Assembly (NCBI GenBank): GCA_944322925.1
Contig: CALUQM010000010.1
Span: forward strand, 1 to 64,000
DNA length: 64,000 bases
Reading direction: 5' to 3'
From: an uncultured Bacteroidales bacterium
GTDB lineage: Bacteria > Bacteroidota > Bacteroidia > Bacteroidales > UBA932
Below the pieces are notes generated by a model. That model saw only the letters and a program-made list of their open reading frames with translations, was not told the DNA's origin and did not search any database. The position numbers were made by a program, and so were the translations under genes. Positions 1 through 7,426 of this stretch are shown here, one piece after another (the first letter of the stretch is position 1; every line of letters starts with the position of its first letter).

Positions 1-4
1 TTCG

Positions 5-76
5 TAGTGGGTAGGGGAATCGAACCCCTATTGCAAGAATGAAAATCTTGAGTACTAACCGTTATACGAACCCACC
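5..76 (-). tRNA. tRNA-Glu (anticodon TTC)
   Basis: Read on the minus strand, the sequence folds as a full cloverleaf. The acceptor stem is GGTGGGT against ACCCACT, with one G-T closing pair. The anticodon stem CAAGA/TCTTG encloses the loop TTTTCAT, so the anticodon is TTC (Glu). The T stem AGGGG/CCCCT carries the TTCGATT loop. The 3' CCA is not encoded; the bases after the discriminator are CGAA. A consensus promoter lies about 110 bases upstream. Confidence 0.95.
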
Positions 77-183
77 ATTTTATTTCCTCTTTTTTCCCGG
101 CGTCGTCCGTCCGTTGGAATCCGCCCTGAAAACAAATCCGGAAATACTCTTAAAGAACTGTTCCCTTTTTTCAATCGGGAGTG

Positions 184-214
184 CAAAGGTATGTAAATAT
201 TTTTTTACTGCAAA
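184..214 (-). promoter_or_regulatory. Bacteroidota-type promoter upstream of tRNA-Glu
   Basis: On the minus strand TTTG (214-211) and TACCTTTG (191-184) are separated by 19 bases, a full match to the -33/-7 promoter consensus of the phylum. The predicted start is near 178-180, giving a leader of about 100 bases before the tRNA. The assignment to the tRNA is inferred from order and orientation. Confidence 0.7.
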
Positions 215-220
215 ATATTT

Positions 221-1228
221 TTACTCTTTTCTTCCGGAATTATTCCATTCGAAAGAATAGAGTATCGATTCGACCTCGCGCATGTAGTTGCGTTTGTCAT
301 ATTTGGGAGCATAGACGAAGCCGTCCAGGACTATGATTTCCTGCCCGTCCTGGCTGTAGAATGCCTGTGAAACGAACGGTCCTCCCATATAGTCGTTGAA
401 TACTTCCCAGAATCCTCTCATTTCGGCAAAATCGCGGCCCCTGTACTTGAGATACTCGACTGACGGAGTTATGATATTGCTCGTCGTCATATATGTGTTC
501 TCGAACATTCCGGGAACATTGTTCTTCAGGTATTCATTCCTTTTTTCGAGAAGATTCTCCGGACTGAAATCATCTTCTCCGGTTACAGGGAACTTATATA
601 CGAGAATATGCTGCTGCACCTGGGTTTTCGTGCCGTATGCTATCCAGATGAAATCGTCGGTCTGTTTCAGGAGTTTGTATCCGGACGGAAAATAAGGAGA
701 GCCTCCGGCAAACTGGCAGACAACCGGCCTGAGCGCTGTTTCCTCATATCTTTTCGAGTTGGTGATTATGCGGTCCCGCTCAGCCTGTTCTATCATGGTC
801 TGGATATCCCTGCCGCGGCTTTTGACCAGTCCGACGGCTGATTCTCCGTCTTTTGCCACTATGCTTATCACGCATTGCGGGCTGGCCCAGACATCCGATC
901 TGAATTCCACTCTGGATGAATCGGTGCCGTGGTCGATGTCTACAAGAAGCAGATTGCGGTGTATCTGGAAAATATTGGTGAAGTTGCCAGGAGTGATATT
1001 GACCAGAGTGTAGAGCGGTTCCTTCTGAGGAAGGAAAGGGCAGTCGCTTGCGAGAAGATCGCGCAATTCATTGCCGAGTTCCCCTTCCCATTCCGCCTGG
1101 TCAATCACGACAATGACTTCCCCGGCTTTTCCGCTGACATTGGGAAGAAGCTTCTTCCCGCTTCCCCCGCAGGAAACCATCGATATAAGGGCGGCAGCAA
1201 TGGCTGTAAATGTCCAAAAGCGTTTCAT
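221..1228 (-). CDS. DUF4837 family lipoprotein
   Basis: A 335-residue protein that starts with a signal peptide and lipobox (Met-Val-Ser-Cys, Cys at residue 20) followed by Gly-Gly-Ser-Gly, so it is predicted to be lipid-anchored and exported. The rest resembles the Bacteroidota-specific DUF4837 family, whose biochemical role is not known. It is the last gene of a leftward series M23 peptidase-dxr-rseP-DUF4837, 49 bases behind rseP, and is probably co-transcribed. I recognise it by its general pattern (VIVVIDQAEW near the N-terminus, SILYSFEW near the end), so the family call is firm but the function is open. Confidence 0.8.
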   Translation of the reverse strand: MKRFWTFTAIAAALISMVSCGGSGKKLLPNVSGKAGEVIVVIDQAEWEGELGNELRDLLASDCPFLPQKEPLYTLVNITPGNFTNIFQIHRNLLLVDIDHGTDSSRVEFRSDVWASPQCVISIVAKDGESAVGLVKSRGRDIQTMIEQAERDRIITNSKRYEETALRPVVCQFAGGSPYFPSGYKLLKQTDDFIWIAYGTKTQVQQHILVYKFPVTGEDDFSPENLLEKRNEYLKNNVPGMFENTYMTTSNIITPSVEYLKYRGRDFAEMRGFWEVFNDYMGGPFVSQAFYSQDGQEIIVLDGFVYAPKYDKRNYMREVESILYSFEWNNSGRKE

Positions 1229-1277
1229 AGTATTTTCATTTAAACGGTATATTCTACGAAATTAGCAAATTTTCCGA

Positions 1278-2585
1278 TTATCTAATCAGTCTCGATATGT
1301 CATTTCCGAAAGCCAGGACCATAAGTCCTATAAGGAGAACCATGCCGATTATCTGGGCGGCGGTAAGGAACTTGTCGCTCGGCTTCTTTCCCGTTATGAT
1401 CTCGTACAGGGTGAACAGTATGTGGCCTCCGTCAAGAGCAGGAATAGGTATGAGATTCATTACGCCGAGCATTATGGACAGCAGGGCAAGGATATTGAGG
1501 AAGGCGTACCAGTTCCATGCGGAAGGGAAAATCTGCCCCATGGCGATAAAGCTCCCGACAGACTTGTAGGCTTCGGTGCTCGGCGTAAACACCAGTTTCA
1601 GGTCCTGGATGTATCCTCCGATAGTATTGAAAGTATGTCTTACTCCGGCCGGAATCGCTGATACAAGTGAATATGTCCGGGTCTTTACCTTGTCCGTCCT
1701 TGCGGGATATACTCCGAGAAATCCGTTCGTGTCTACCTGGACCGGAATCTGCAGAGTATCCTTGTCCCTTATTACCGTGACATTTATGTCCTGTCCTCTG
1801 TTCTGGTCCAGAAGTTTTCTCGAATCCTGGAAAAACTCTGCCGGCTGGCCGTCTATCGCAGTGATTCTGTCTCCTTTCATCAGACCGGATTCATAGTTCG
1901 GCGATGTCGTCATGATCGAGTCCACTATCAGCGGCATGGCCAGGTCGAATATCCCCTGCGAATTGAGAACGTCCTTGATCATGCTCTGGTCGATGTATAC
2001 GTCAGTCGTATCTCCGTCACGCAATACCGTCACTTTCTTTACGGATTTCCGGACAAGGTCTGCCGTCAGCATTTCAAAACGCTCGGGAGTGTAGTCGTCC
2101 ATCTTCAGTATCCTGTCCCCGGTGCGGAATCCCATGTCTTCGGCCAGTTCGCTGGCGTATATCGGAGTATTTTCATTGCTGATGTACGATTCTCCCCATC
2201 CTGCCATCAGACCTATGTAGACAATGATGGCGAAGATGAAGTTGAAAAGTACGCCGCCGGCCATCACGAGAAGTCTCTGCCAGGCCGGCTTGCTCCTGAA
2301 TTCCCATGGCTTCGGTTCGCTTTTCAGGGCTTCGGTATCCAGGGATTCGTCTATCATTCCCGAAATCTTGCAGTATCCTCCGAGCGGGAGCCATCCTATC
2401 CCGTATTCCGTATCGGAATTTTTCGGTTTGAATCTGAACAGTGCGAAACCGGCATCGAAAAACAGATAGAACTTGTCGACCCTGATCCTGAACAGTTTGG
2501 CAAAGCAGAAATGCCCGAGTTCATGTACGAGAATAAGAACCGACAAGGCAAGGATGACTTGCAGTATTTTGATTAATACGACCAT
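1278..2585 (-). CDS. rseP: RseP-like site-2 intramembrane zinc metalloprotease
   Basis: A 435-residue membrane protease of family M50. The first transmembrane segment carries the zinc motif HELGH (His21, Glu22, His25). A C-terminal transmembrane segment carries the second site-2 motif with the zinc-ligand Asp in Leu-Asp-Gly near residue 385. Between them are two PDZ-like regions, one around residues 145-200 and one around 220-290. Members of this family cut anti-sigma factors and leftover signal peptides within the membrane. The length is close to that of other bacterial RseP proteins. It lies 1 base after dxr, as in many Bacteroidales, so translational coupling is likely. Confidence 0.95.
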   Translation of the reverse strand: MVVLIKILQVILALSVLILVHELGHFCFAKLFRIRVDKFYLFFDAGFALFRFKPKNSDTEYGIGWLPLGGYCKISGMIDESLDTEALKSEPKPWEFRSKPAWQRLLVMAGGVLFNFIFAIIVYIGLMAGWGESYISNENTPIYASELAEDMGFRTGDRILKMDDYTPERFEMLTADLVRKSVKKVTVLRDGDTTDVYIDQSMIKDVLNSQGIFDLAMPLIVDSIMTTSPNYESGLMKGDRITAIDGQPAEFFQDSRKLLDQNRGQDINVTVIRDKDTLQIPVQVDTNGFLGVYPARTDKVKTRTYSLVSAIPAGVRHTFNTIGGYIQDLKLVFTPSTEAYKSVGSFIAMGQIFPSAWNWYAFLNILALLSIMLGVMNLIPIPALDGGHILFTLYEIITGKKPSDKFLTAAQIIGMVLLIGLMVLAFGNDISRLIR

Positions 2586-2586
2586 T

Positions 2587-3756
2587 TTAACTGATGTGCT
2601 TTTTTAGAATCTCTCCGGCTCTGGCCAGAGCTTCGTTGTTTGTCTGATAAATAGTATCGAGGTCGGGCTCCTTTACAAAATCCACGCCATCCATAGTCTC
2701 TTCTATGATGCGCGTAATGTCATAGAATCCTGTTTTCCCGTTAAGGAAAGCTTCTACGGCAACTTCGTTGGCCGCATTCATTATACATGGCATGTTCCCT
2801 CCTTTTCCTATGGCGGAATATGCGAGAGAAAGGGCCGGAAACCTGTCCGTGTCAGGATTGTAGAAAGTCAGTTGTCCGAGCTCGGCGAAATCGAGTTTCC
2901 TGTTGTCCAGTGTCAGCCTGTCCGGATATGAGAGCGCATATTGTATGGGTTCCCTCATGTCTGGATGCCCGAGCTGCGCAATGACGGCTCCGTCTTCGAA
3001 TTCCACCATCGAATGAATTATGGACTGGGGATGCACGACGACTTTTATCCTTTCGGGTTCTATCCCGAAAAGCCATTTGGCTTCTATCACTTCAAGCCCC
3101 TTGTTCATCATGGTCGCAGAGTCTATGGTGACCTTGCTCCCCATGTTCCATCTCGGATGATTCAGGGCTTCGTCTCTTCCCGCCTTGGCTATCTTTTCCT
3201 TTGTCCAGCATCTGAACGGACCTCCGGATGCTGTCAGGTGTATCTTTTCGAGCCTGGCGCCGAATGAACCCTGCAGGCACTGGAATATGGCGGAATGTTC
3301 GGAATCTACGGGCAGTATGGGGACGTTCCGGCTGCGGGCCAGTCCCGTTACGATGGCGCCTGCGGCAACGAGGGTTTCCTTGTTCGCCAGAGCTATCGTT
3401 TTTCCGGCTTCCAGGGCTGCTACCGTAGAGCGGAGTCCGCTGAAACCTACCATGGCCGTCAGCACGATATCTATGCTGTCGCTTGCGACAAGGTCGCATA
3501 CGGACTGCATCCCGGCGAAAACCTTGATGAAACGGGGTTGCAGTGCATCTGCCACTTCACGGTATTTGTCCTCGTTGCAGATGACCACGTTGTTCGCTTC
3601 GAATTCTATGGCCTGTTCCGTCAGGAGCCGGCTGTTGTTGTTTGCAGTGAGCAGTTCCACTTCGAAAAGATCTCTGTGCCGGCGTATGACGTCAAGGGCC
3701 TGTGTGCCTATGGAGCCGGTAGACCCGAGAATTGCTATCCGTCTTTTTTCCATCAT
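2587..3756 (-). CDS. dxr: 1-deoxy-D-xylulose 5-phosphate reductoisomerase
   Basis: A 389-residue cytoplasmic enzyme of the non-mevalonate isoprenoid pathway: it converts 1-deoxy-D-xylulose 5-phosphate to 2-C-methyl-D-erythritol 4-phosphate with NADPH. The N-terminal nucleotide-binding loop GSTGSIG is at residues 10-16. The substrate and metal region contains ANKETLV and DSEHSAIFQ, and the flexible loop and helix follow (ASGGPFR, HPRWNMG). The length matches the family. The gene is sandwiched with 1-base gaps between an M23 peptidase gene and rseP. Confidence 0.97.
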   Translation of the reverse strand: MMEKRRIAILGSTGSIGTQALDVIRRHRDLFEVELLTANNNSRLLTEQAIEFEANNVVICNEDKYREVADALQPRFIKVFAGMQSVCDLVASDSIDIVLTAMVGFSGLRSTVAALEAGKTIALANKETLVAAGAIVTGLARSRNVPILPVDSEHSAIFQCLQGSFGARLEKIHLTASGGPFRCWTKEKIAKAGRDEALNHPRWNMGSKVTIDSATMMNKGLEVIEAKWLFGIEPERIKVVVHPQSIIHSMVEFEDGAVIAQLGHPDMREPIQYALSYPDRLTLDNRKLDFAELGQLTFYNPDTDRFPALSLAYSAIGKGGNMPCIMNAANEVAVEAFLNGKTGFYDITRIIEETMDGVDFVKEPDLDTIYQTNNEALARAGEILKKHIS

Positions 3757-3757
3757 T

Positions 3758-4609
3758 TCAGAAATTGATATATTTTGTAGGGTCCACGGCTTCTCCCCTG
3801 TACCAGAGTTCGAAATGCAGATGGTCTCCCGTAGTCAGGGCTCCTGTATTTCCCACTACGGCGATCGGTTCTCCCGCAGTTACCTTGTCCCCCACTTTCT
3901 TGAGCAGTTTCTGATTGTGCTTGTAAATGGAAATAATGTCTCCTGAATGCTGGATCTGGACAGTGTATCCTGATTCGTCGTTCCAGCCGGAAGCTATTAC
4001 AGTCCCGTCAAGGACGGCATAAACCATTGAATTTGCAGGAGCCGTGATGTCTATGAACGGATGGATGGCCTTGTCGTAGCCCTGTGATATTATACCTTTG
4101 AGCGGGCAGAAGAAATGCATGCCTTCTATCGGGAGATTTCTGGTTTCGGCAAGAGAAAGTTCGAACTGCTCTTCGTTGGTGACGTTCAGTCTAAGAAGCG
4201 AATCCTGTTCCCTTGCCTGTTTCTCTGTCATGGCGCTCCTTTCTGCTTCTGCCTTTTGCCTGATAAGGCTGTCGATCCTTACAGGTTCTTCGCCTTCGAA
4301 TACGCGCCGGAGGTTTTCCGAATACAGATCCCATCTCGATACGATCATTTCCAGGGAATCTATCCTGATTGCGTTCTGGATTGCGGCTCTCTTGGCCCTG
4401 GCGTCCGGATATCCAGGAATCAGGGTCCTTACGGGAGTAAAGGCTATCAGCATGTATATGATCAGGAAAACCGATACGGCGGCTATCACGGCGGCAACTA
4501 TGAAACTTGTCCTGGAGAACCGCATTGCCATCAACGGCTTATGAGTCTCGTCCTCTATGAGGATAAGCCGGAAATTCCTGTTTTTTTTCGTTTTATTTTG
4601 ACGGGCCAT
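3758..4609 (-). CDS. M23 family metallopeptidase (LytM-type), membrane-anchored
   Basis: A 283-residue protein with a basic cytoplasmic N-terminus, one transmembrane segment at about residues 32-54, a helical periplasmic linker and a C-terminal LytM/peptidase M23 domain (about residues 165-283). The zinc-ligand motif GDHLHFELW is present near the end, and an upstream His sits in the segment around IHPFIDI. Such proteins hydrolyse or regulate hydrolysis of peptidoglycan cross-links. It is the first gene of the leftward set and is divergent from ruvX, with 29 bases between the two start codons. No clear leftward promoter was seen. Confidence 0.88.
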   Translation of the reverse strand: MARQNKTKKNRNFRLILIEDETHKPLMAMRFSRTSFIVAAVIAAVSVFLIIYMLIAFTPVRTLIPGYPDARAKRAAIQNAIRIDSLEMIVSRWDLYSENLRRVFEGEEPVRIDSLIRQKAEAERSAMTEKQAREQDSLLRLNVTNEEQFELSLAETRNLPIEGMHFFCPLKGIISQGYDKAIHPFIDITAPANSMVYAVLDGTVIASGWNDESGYTVQIQHSGDIISIYKHNQKLLKKVGDKVTAGEPIAVVGNTGALTTGDHLHFELWYRGEAVDPTKYINF

Positions 4610-4629
4610 ACAATTTTGTGTTACCTTTG
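4597..4629 (+). promoter_or_regulatory. Promoter of ruvX
   Basis: TTTG (4597-4600) and TACCTTTG (4622-4629) are separated by 21 bases, a good match to the Bacteroidota -33/-7 consensus. The expected start point is only a few bases before the ATG at 4639, so the transcript would be almost leaderless. The -33 element lies inside the start of the divergent M23 gene. Confidence 0.7.
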
Positions 4630-4638
4630 CATCCGATT

Positions 4639-5067
4639 ATGGACAGAATCATAGGCATAGATTACGGCAGGAAAAGAGTCGGTGTCGCGGTCAGCGATCC
4701 GCTCGGAATCTTTGCGTCCGCATTGGATACAATACATTCTGCAAAGATAATAGATTATCTTAAAAATTACACCGAAAAAGAGAATGTAGTGCTCTTTGTC
4801 GTGGGTTATCCAATGAATATGGACAACCGTCCATCGGAGGCTGCAAAGGATGTCGATGCCTTTCTGAAACTGCTGAAAAAGAATTTTCCGGACATTCCGG
4901 TGGAAACCGAAGACGAGAGATTCACTTCCGTTCTTGCCCACAGGGCCATGATAGACGGCGGCATGAAACTCAAGGACAGAAAAGACAAGGCTTCCGTGGA
5001 CAGGATAAGTGCGGCGATCATTCTGCAGACCTATCTTGACCGCAGAGGCAATACATTAGTAAAATAG
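4639..5067 (+). CDS. ruvX: Putative pre-16S rRNA nuclease / Holliday junction resolvase-like protein RuvX (YqgF)
   Basis: A 142-residue RNase H-fold protein. The N-terminal motif GIDYG with the first catalytic Asp is at residues 6-10, followed by RVGVAVSD. A conserved DERFTS segment comes near residue 100 and the final acidic region VDRISAAIIL near residue 125. The family is implicated in 16S rRNA 5'-end maturation, and some members act on Holliday junctions. I place the start at 4639 because the protein begins directly at the conserved core and the promoter lies immediately upstream; an ATG-less extension to 4618 (TTG) is unlikely. The def gene follows 13 bases later. Confidence 0.9.
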   Translation: MDRIIGIDYGRKRVGVAVSDPLGIFASALDTIHSAKIIDYLKNYTEKENVVLFVVGYPMNMDNRPSEAAKDVDAFLKLLKKNFPDIPVETEDERFTSVLAHRAMIDGGMKLKDRKDKASVDRISAAIILQTYLDRRGNTLVK

Positions 5068-5080
5068 GAGATACGAAGAT

Positions 5081-5635
5081 ATGAAATTACCGATATTTCT
5101 GTATGGTTCCCATGTACTCAGGGAACCGGCAGCAGAGGCTGATCTGGAGAAAAAGGATGATATCAGGGCTTTGATAGCCGATATGAAGGAAACGCTGGCT
5201 TCCGCAGACGGCTGCGGTCTGGCCGCACCTCAGGTAGGCGTGCCGACAAGGATTCTGATTGTGGACGGGCGTGAACTTGTTGATGCGTATCCGTATCTCA
5301 AGGATTTTACGAGGGTCATGATCAATCCGGTTGTCGTGGAAGAAAGCAGCAGGACATGCGAATACTCCGAAGGCTGCCTGAGTGTGCCCGGAATTTATGC
5401 GGACGTGAGACGTCCGGAAAGCATAAGGGTGGAGTATTTCAACGATAATTTCGAAAAAGTCTCCGAAACATTCGACAAGTTCGCCTGCAGAATGATACAG
5501 CACGAACTCGATCATCTTGACGGCAGGATTTTTGTCGACAGGGTCGCCCCGATAAGGAAAAAGATGATAGCGAAGAAGCTCCTCAATATTTCCAGAGGGA
5601 AAGTTTCCGCAAGATATAAGACAAAACTGGACTGA
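5081..5635 (+). CDS. def: Peptide deformylase
   Basis: A 184-residue metalloenzyme that removes the N-formyl group from nascent proteins. All three signature motifs are present: GCGLAAPQVG (motif 1), EGCLSVPG with the metal-ligand Cys (motif 2) and QHELDH with the two metal-ligand His and the catalytic Glu (motif 3). The basic C-terminal tail may help ribosome binding. It lies in a rightward set ruvX-def-pgm, with 2 bases between its stop and the next start. Confidence 0.97.
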   Translation: MKLPIFLYGSHVLREPAAEADLEKKDDIRALIADMKETLASADGCGLAAPQVGVPTRILIVDGRELVDAYPYLKDFTRVMINPVVVEESSRTCEYSEGCLSVPGIYADVRRPESIRVEYFNDNFEKVSETFDKFACRMIQHELDHLDGRIFVDRVAPIRKKMIAKKLLNISRGKVSARYKTKLD

Positions 5636-5637
5636 TT

Positions 5638-6999
5638 ATGGGTGCATTTCATGCTTACGACATCAGAGGTGTCTACAATGTCGATTTCGACAAGGATACG
5701 GTTTACCGGACAGGATTTTTCCTGCCGGAACTTCTGAAGACCGACAAGGTCCTGGTCGGACGGGACTGCCGCGTTTCGTCTCCTGAGATTCATGAATATC
5801 TTGTAAAGGGCATTACGGATGCCGGAGCGGATGTCTGTGATCTCGGTCTGTGTACTACTCCGATGGTTTATTTCGGTACTGCCAAGTACGGATTCAAGGC
5901 GTCGGTGCAGATTACGGCTTCTCACAATCCTGCCTCGTACAACGGTATGAAGGTGTCCATGGAAAACGCTCTTCCGGTAGGCTTCGACAACGGGCTCGGA
6001 CAGATAAAGGAATGGATTGACGAAGGCAGGGAATGCATACCGGCAAAAACCAGGGGAAAGGTGCATGAAATGGATATCCGTGAGGACTATCTGGAGTTTC
6101 TGCTCGGATACAGGGAGGACTATTCGGGACTCAGGCTGGCATTCGATCTGTCGAACGGAATGTCGGTATTGTTCGCCAGGAGGATTTTCGGAGATTCCCC
6201 TGCATATATTTTCGATGAGATGGACGGACGTTTCCCGAATCATGAGCCGAATCCTCTTGTGCCGAAAAATATCGTGTCGCTGCAGTCTCTCGTGAAAGAG
6301 ACCCGGGCCGATATCGGCGTGATATATGACGGGGATGCCGATCGAGTGATGTTTGTGGACGAAACGGGTGCATTTATTTCACCCGATCTGATGATTGCGG
6401 TTCTCGGACATTATTTCCTCGAGTCCCGGGGCGACAGAGGCATTGTCCTGCAGGATATCAGAAGTTCGAAGGCTGTAGGGGAGTATCTTGTTCCGATGGG
6501 GGCTGAAATGCGCACATGGAAAGTCGGCCGGGCCTTTGCCGCTAGAAAACTCAGGGAACTTGACGGCGTTTTCGGCGGAGAACTTGCCGGTCATTATTAT
6601 TTCAGGGATTTCTTCTATTCGGACAGCGGACTTCTGGCTTCGATCCTGATTCTCAACGTAGTGGCGTCCATGAAAAGGAAAGGGGTTTCAGTGAGCAGTC
6701 TCATATCGCGTATCGCAAGATACAGGAATTCCGGAGAGATTAATTTCAGAGTGGAGGACAAGCAGGGGGCGATGGATGCTGTAAGGGAATATTTCGTGTC
6801 GAAAGAAACCCCGACGGCGAGCATGGACTTCGACGGATACAGGGTAGAGTTCCCTGAATGGTGGTTCAATATCCGTCCTTCGAATACGGAGCCGTATCTG
6901 CGCTTTATATGCGAAGCAGTCTCCGATGACCTGCTTTCAGAGAAAGTGGCGGATGTCCGGAGGATACTGTCGGAGAGATTCGGGGCCGTGCAGGAATAA
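5638..6999 (+). CDS. Phosphomannomutase/phosphoglucomutase family enzyme
   Basis: A 453-residue alpha-D-phosphohexomutase. The active-site phosphoserine loop TASHNPASYNG is around residues 98-108. The metal-binding loop DGDADR is around residue 230, the sugar-recognition loop GGELAGH around residue 313, and the C-terminal phosphate-binding motif RPSNTEPYLR around residue 420. It interconverts hexose 1- and 6-phosphates for nucleotide-sugar synthesis; the sequence does not show whether mannose or glucose is preferred. The gene ends at a strong bidirectional terminator at 7021-7050. Confidence 0.92.
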   Translation: MGAFHAYDIRGVYNVDFDKDTVYRTGFFLPELLKTDKVLVGRDCRVSSPEIHEYLVKGITDAGADVCDLGLCTTPMVYFGTAKYGFKASVQITASHNPASYNGMKVSMENALPVGFDNGLGQIKEWIDEGRECIPAKTRGKVHEMDIREDYLEFLLGYREDYSGLRLAFDLSNGMSVLFARRIFGDSPAYIFDEMDGRFPNHEPNPLVPKNIVSLQSLVKETRADIGVIYDGDADRVMFVDETGAFISPDLMIAVLGHYFLESRGDRGIVLQDIRSSKAVGEYLVPMGAEMRTWKVGRAFAARKLRELDGVFGGELAGHYYFRDFFYSDSGLLASILILNVVASMKRKGVSVSSLISRIARYRNSGEINFRVEDKQGAMDAVREYFVSKETPTASMDFDGYRVEFPEWWFNIRPSNTEPYLRFICEAVSDDLLSEKVADVRRILSERFGAVQE

Positions 7000-7020
7000 C
7001 GAAGGCTGAAAATGAAAAAC

Positions 7021-7050
7021 GGAGACTCAAAGGCAATCCTCTGAGTCTCC
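7021..7050. terminator. Bidirectional intrinsic terminator between pgm and the histone-like gene
   Basis: A perfect 9-base inverted repeat (GGAGACTCA / TGAGTCTCC) encloses a 12-base loop. T-rich sequence follows on the plus strand, and an A-rich flank on the other side gives T residues on the minus strand. It stands between the ends of two convergent genes and probably serves both. Confidence 0.8.
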
Positions 7051-7089
7051 GAAATTTTATTAACCTTTAACAGTTCTATTATGAAAAAC

Positions 7090-7263
7090 TTATTTTGCGC
7101 TTTCAACAGAAACTTTCCTAAATTCTTTCATAAGTTTCATGATGTTCAAAGCTGCTTTACGTGCACGTGCTCCGGCGGCCTTGTTGCCTTTTTCAACCTG
7201 AGCGTCAGCATTTGATGCAAATGCTTCGTACTCTGCCTTGATCTGATCTACAAGCTCTTTCAT
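7090..7263 (-). CDS. Histone H1-like DNA-binding protein (Hc1-like), small
   Basis: A 57-residue basic protein starting MKELVDQIKAEYEAF. A Lys/Arg/Ala-rich centre (GNKAAGARARKAAL) is followed by MKEFRKVSVESAK at the end. It closely resembles the short histone-H1-like proteins annotated in Bacteroides and relatives, which are related to chlamydial Hc1 and thought to bind and compact DNA. It is transcribed leftward, alone, towards the terminator at 7021-7050. The gene is short but well supported: an uninterrupted frame, family match, own terminator, and no overlap with other genes. Confidence 0.9.
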   Translation of the reverse strand: MKELVDQIKAEYEAFASNADAQVEKGNKAAGARARKAALNIMKLMKEFRKVSVESAK

Positions 7264-7402
7264 TGTGTTGATATTAATTATATGTTAAACTTTAAGTGCT
7301 AAGCATCAAAACTTTGTGCAAGATATGAATAAAAACTGAAAAAACAAGACAATAAATAAAAAAAGTTTGAACGCCTGCATTCGAGTTGCAATGACCCGTA
7401 TG

Positions 7403-7410
7403 TAATTTTG
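7403..7410 (+). promoter_or_regulatory. -7 element upstream of the copper ATPase gene
   Basis: TAATTTTG matches TAnnTTTG and lies 16 bases before the ATG at 7427. No good TTTG was found at the usual distance upstream, so only the -7 element is supported. No copper-operator motif was recognised. Confidence 0.45.
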
Positions 7411-7426
7411 CAGAAAAATCACGACA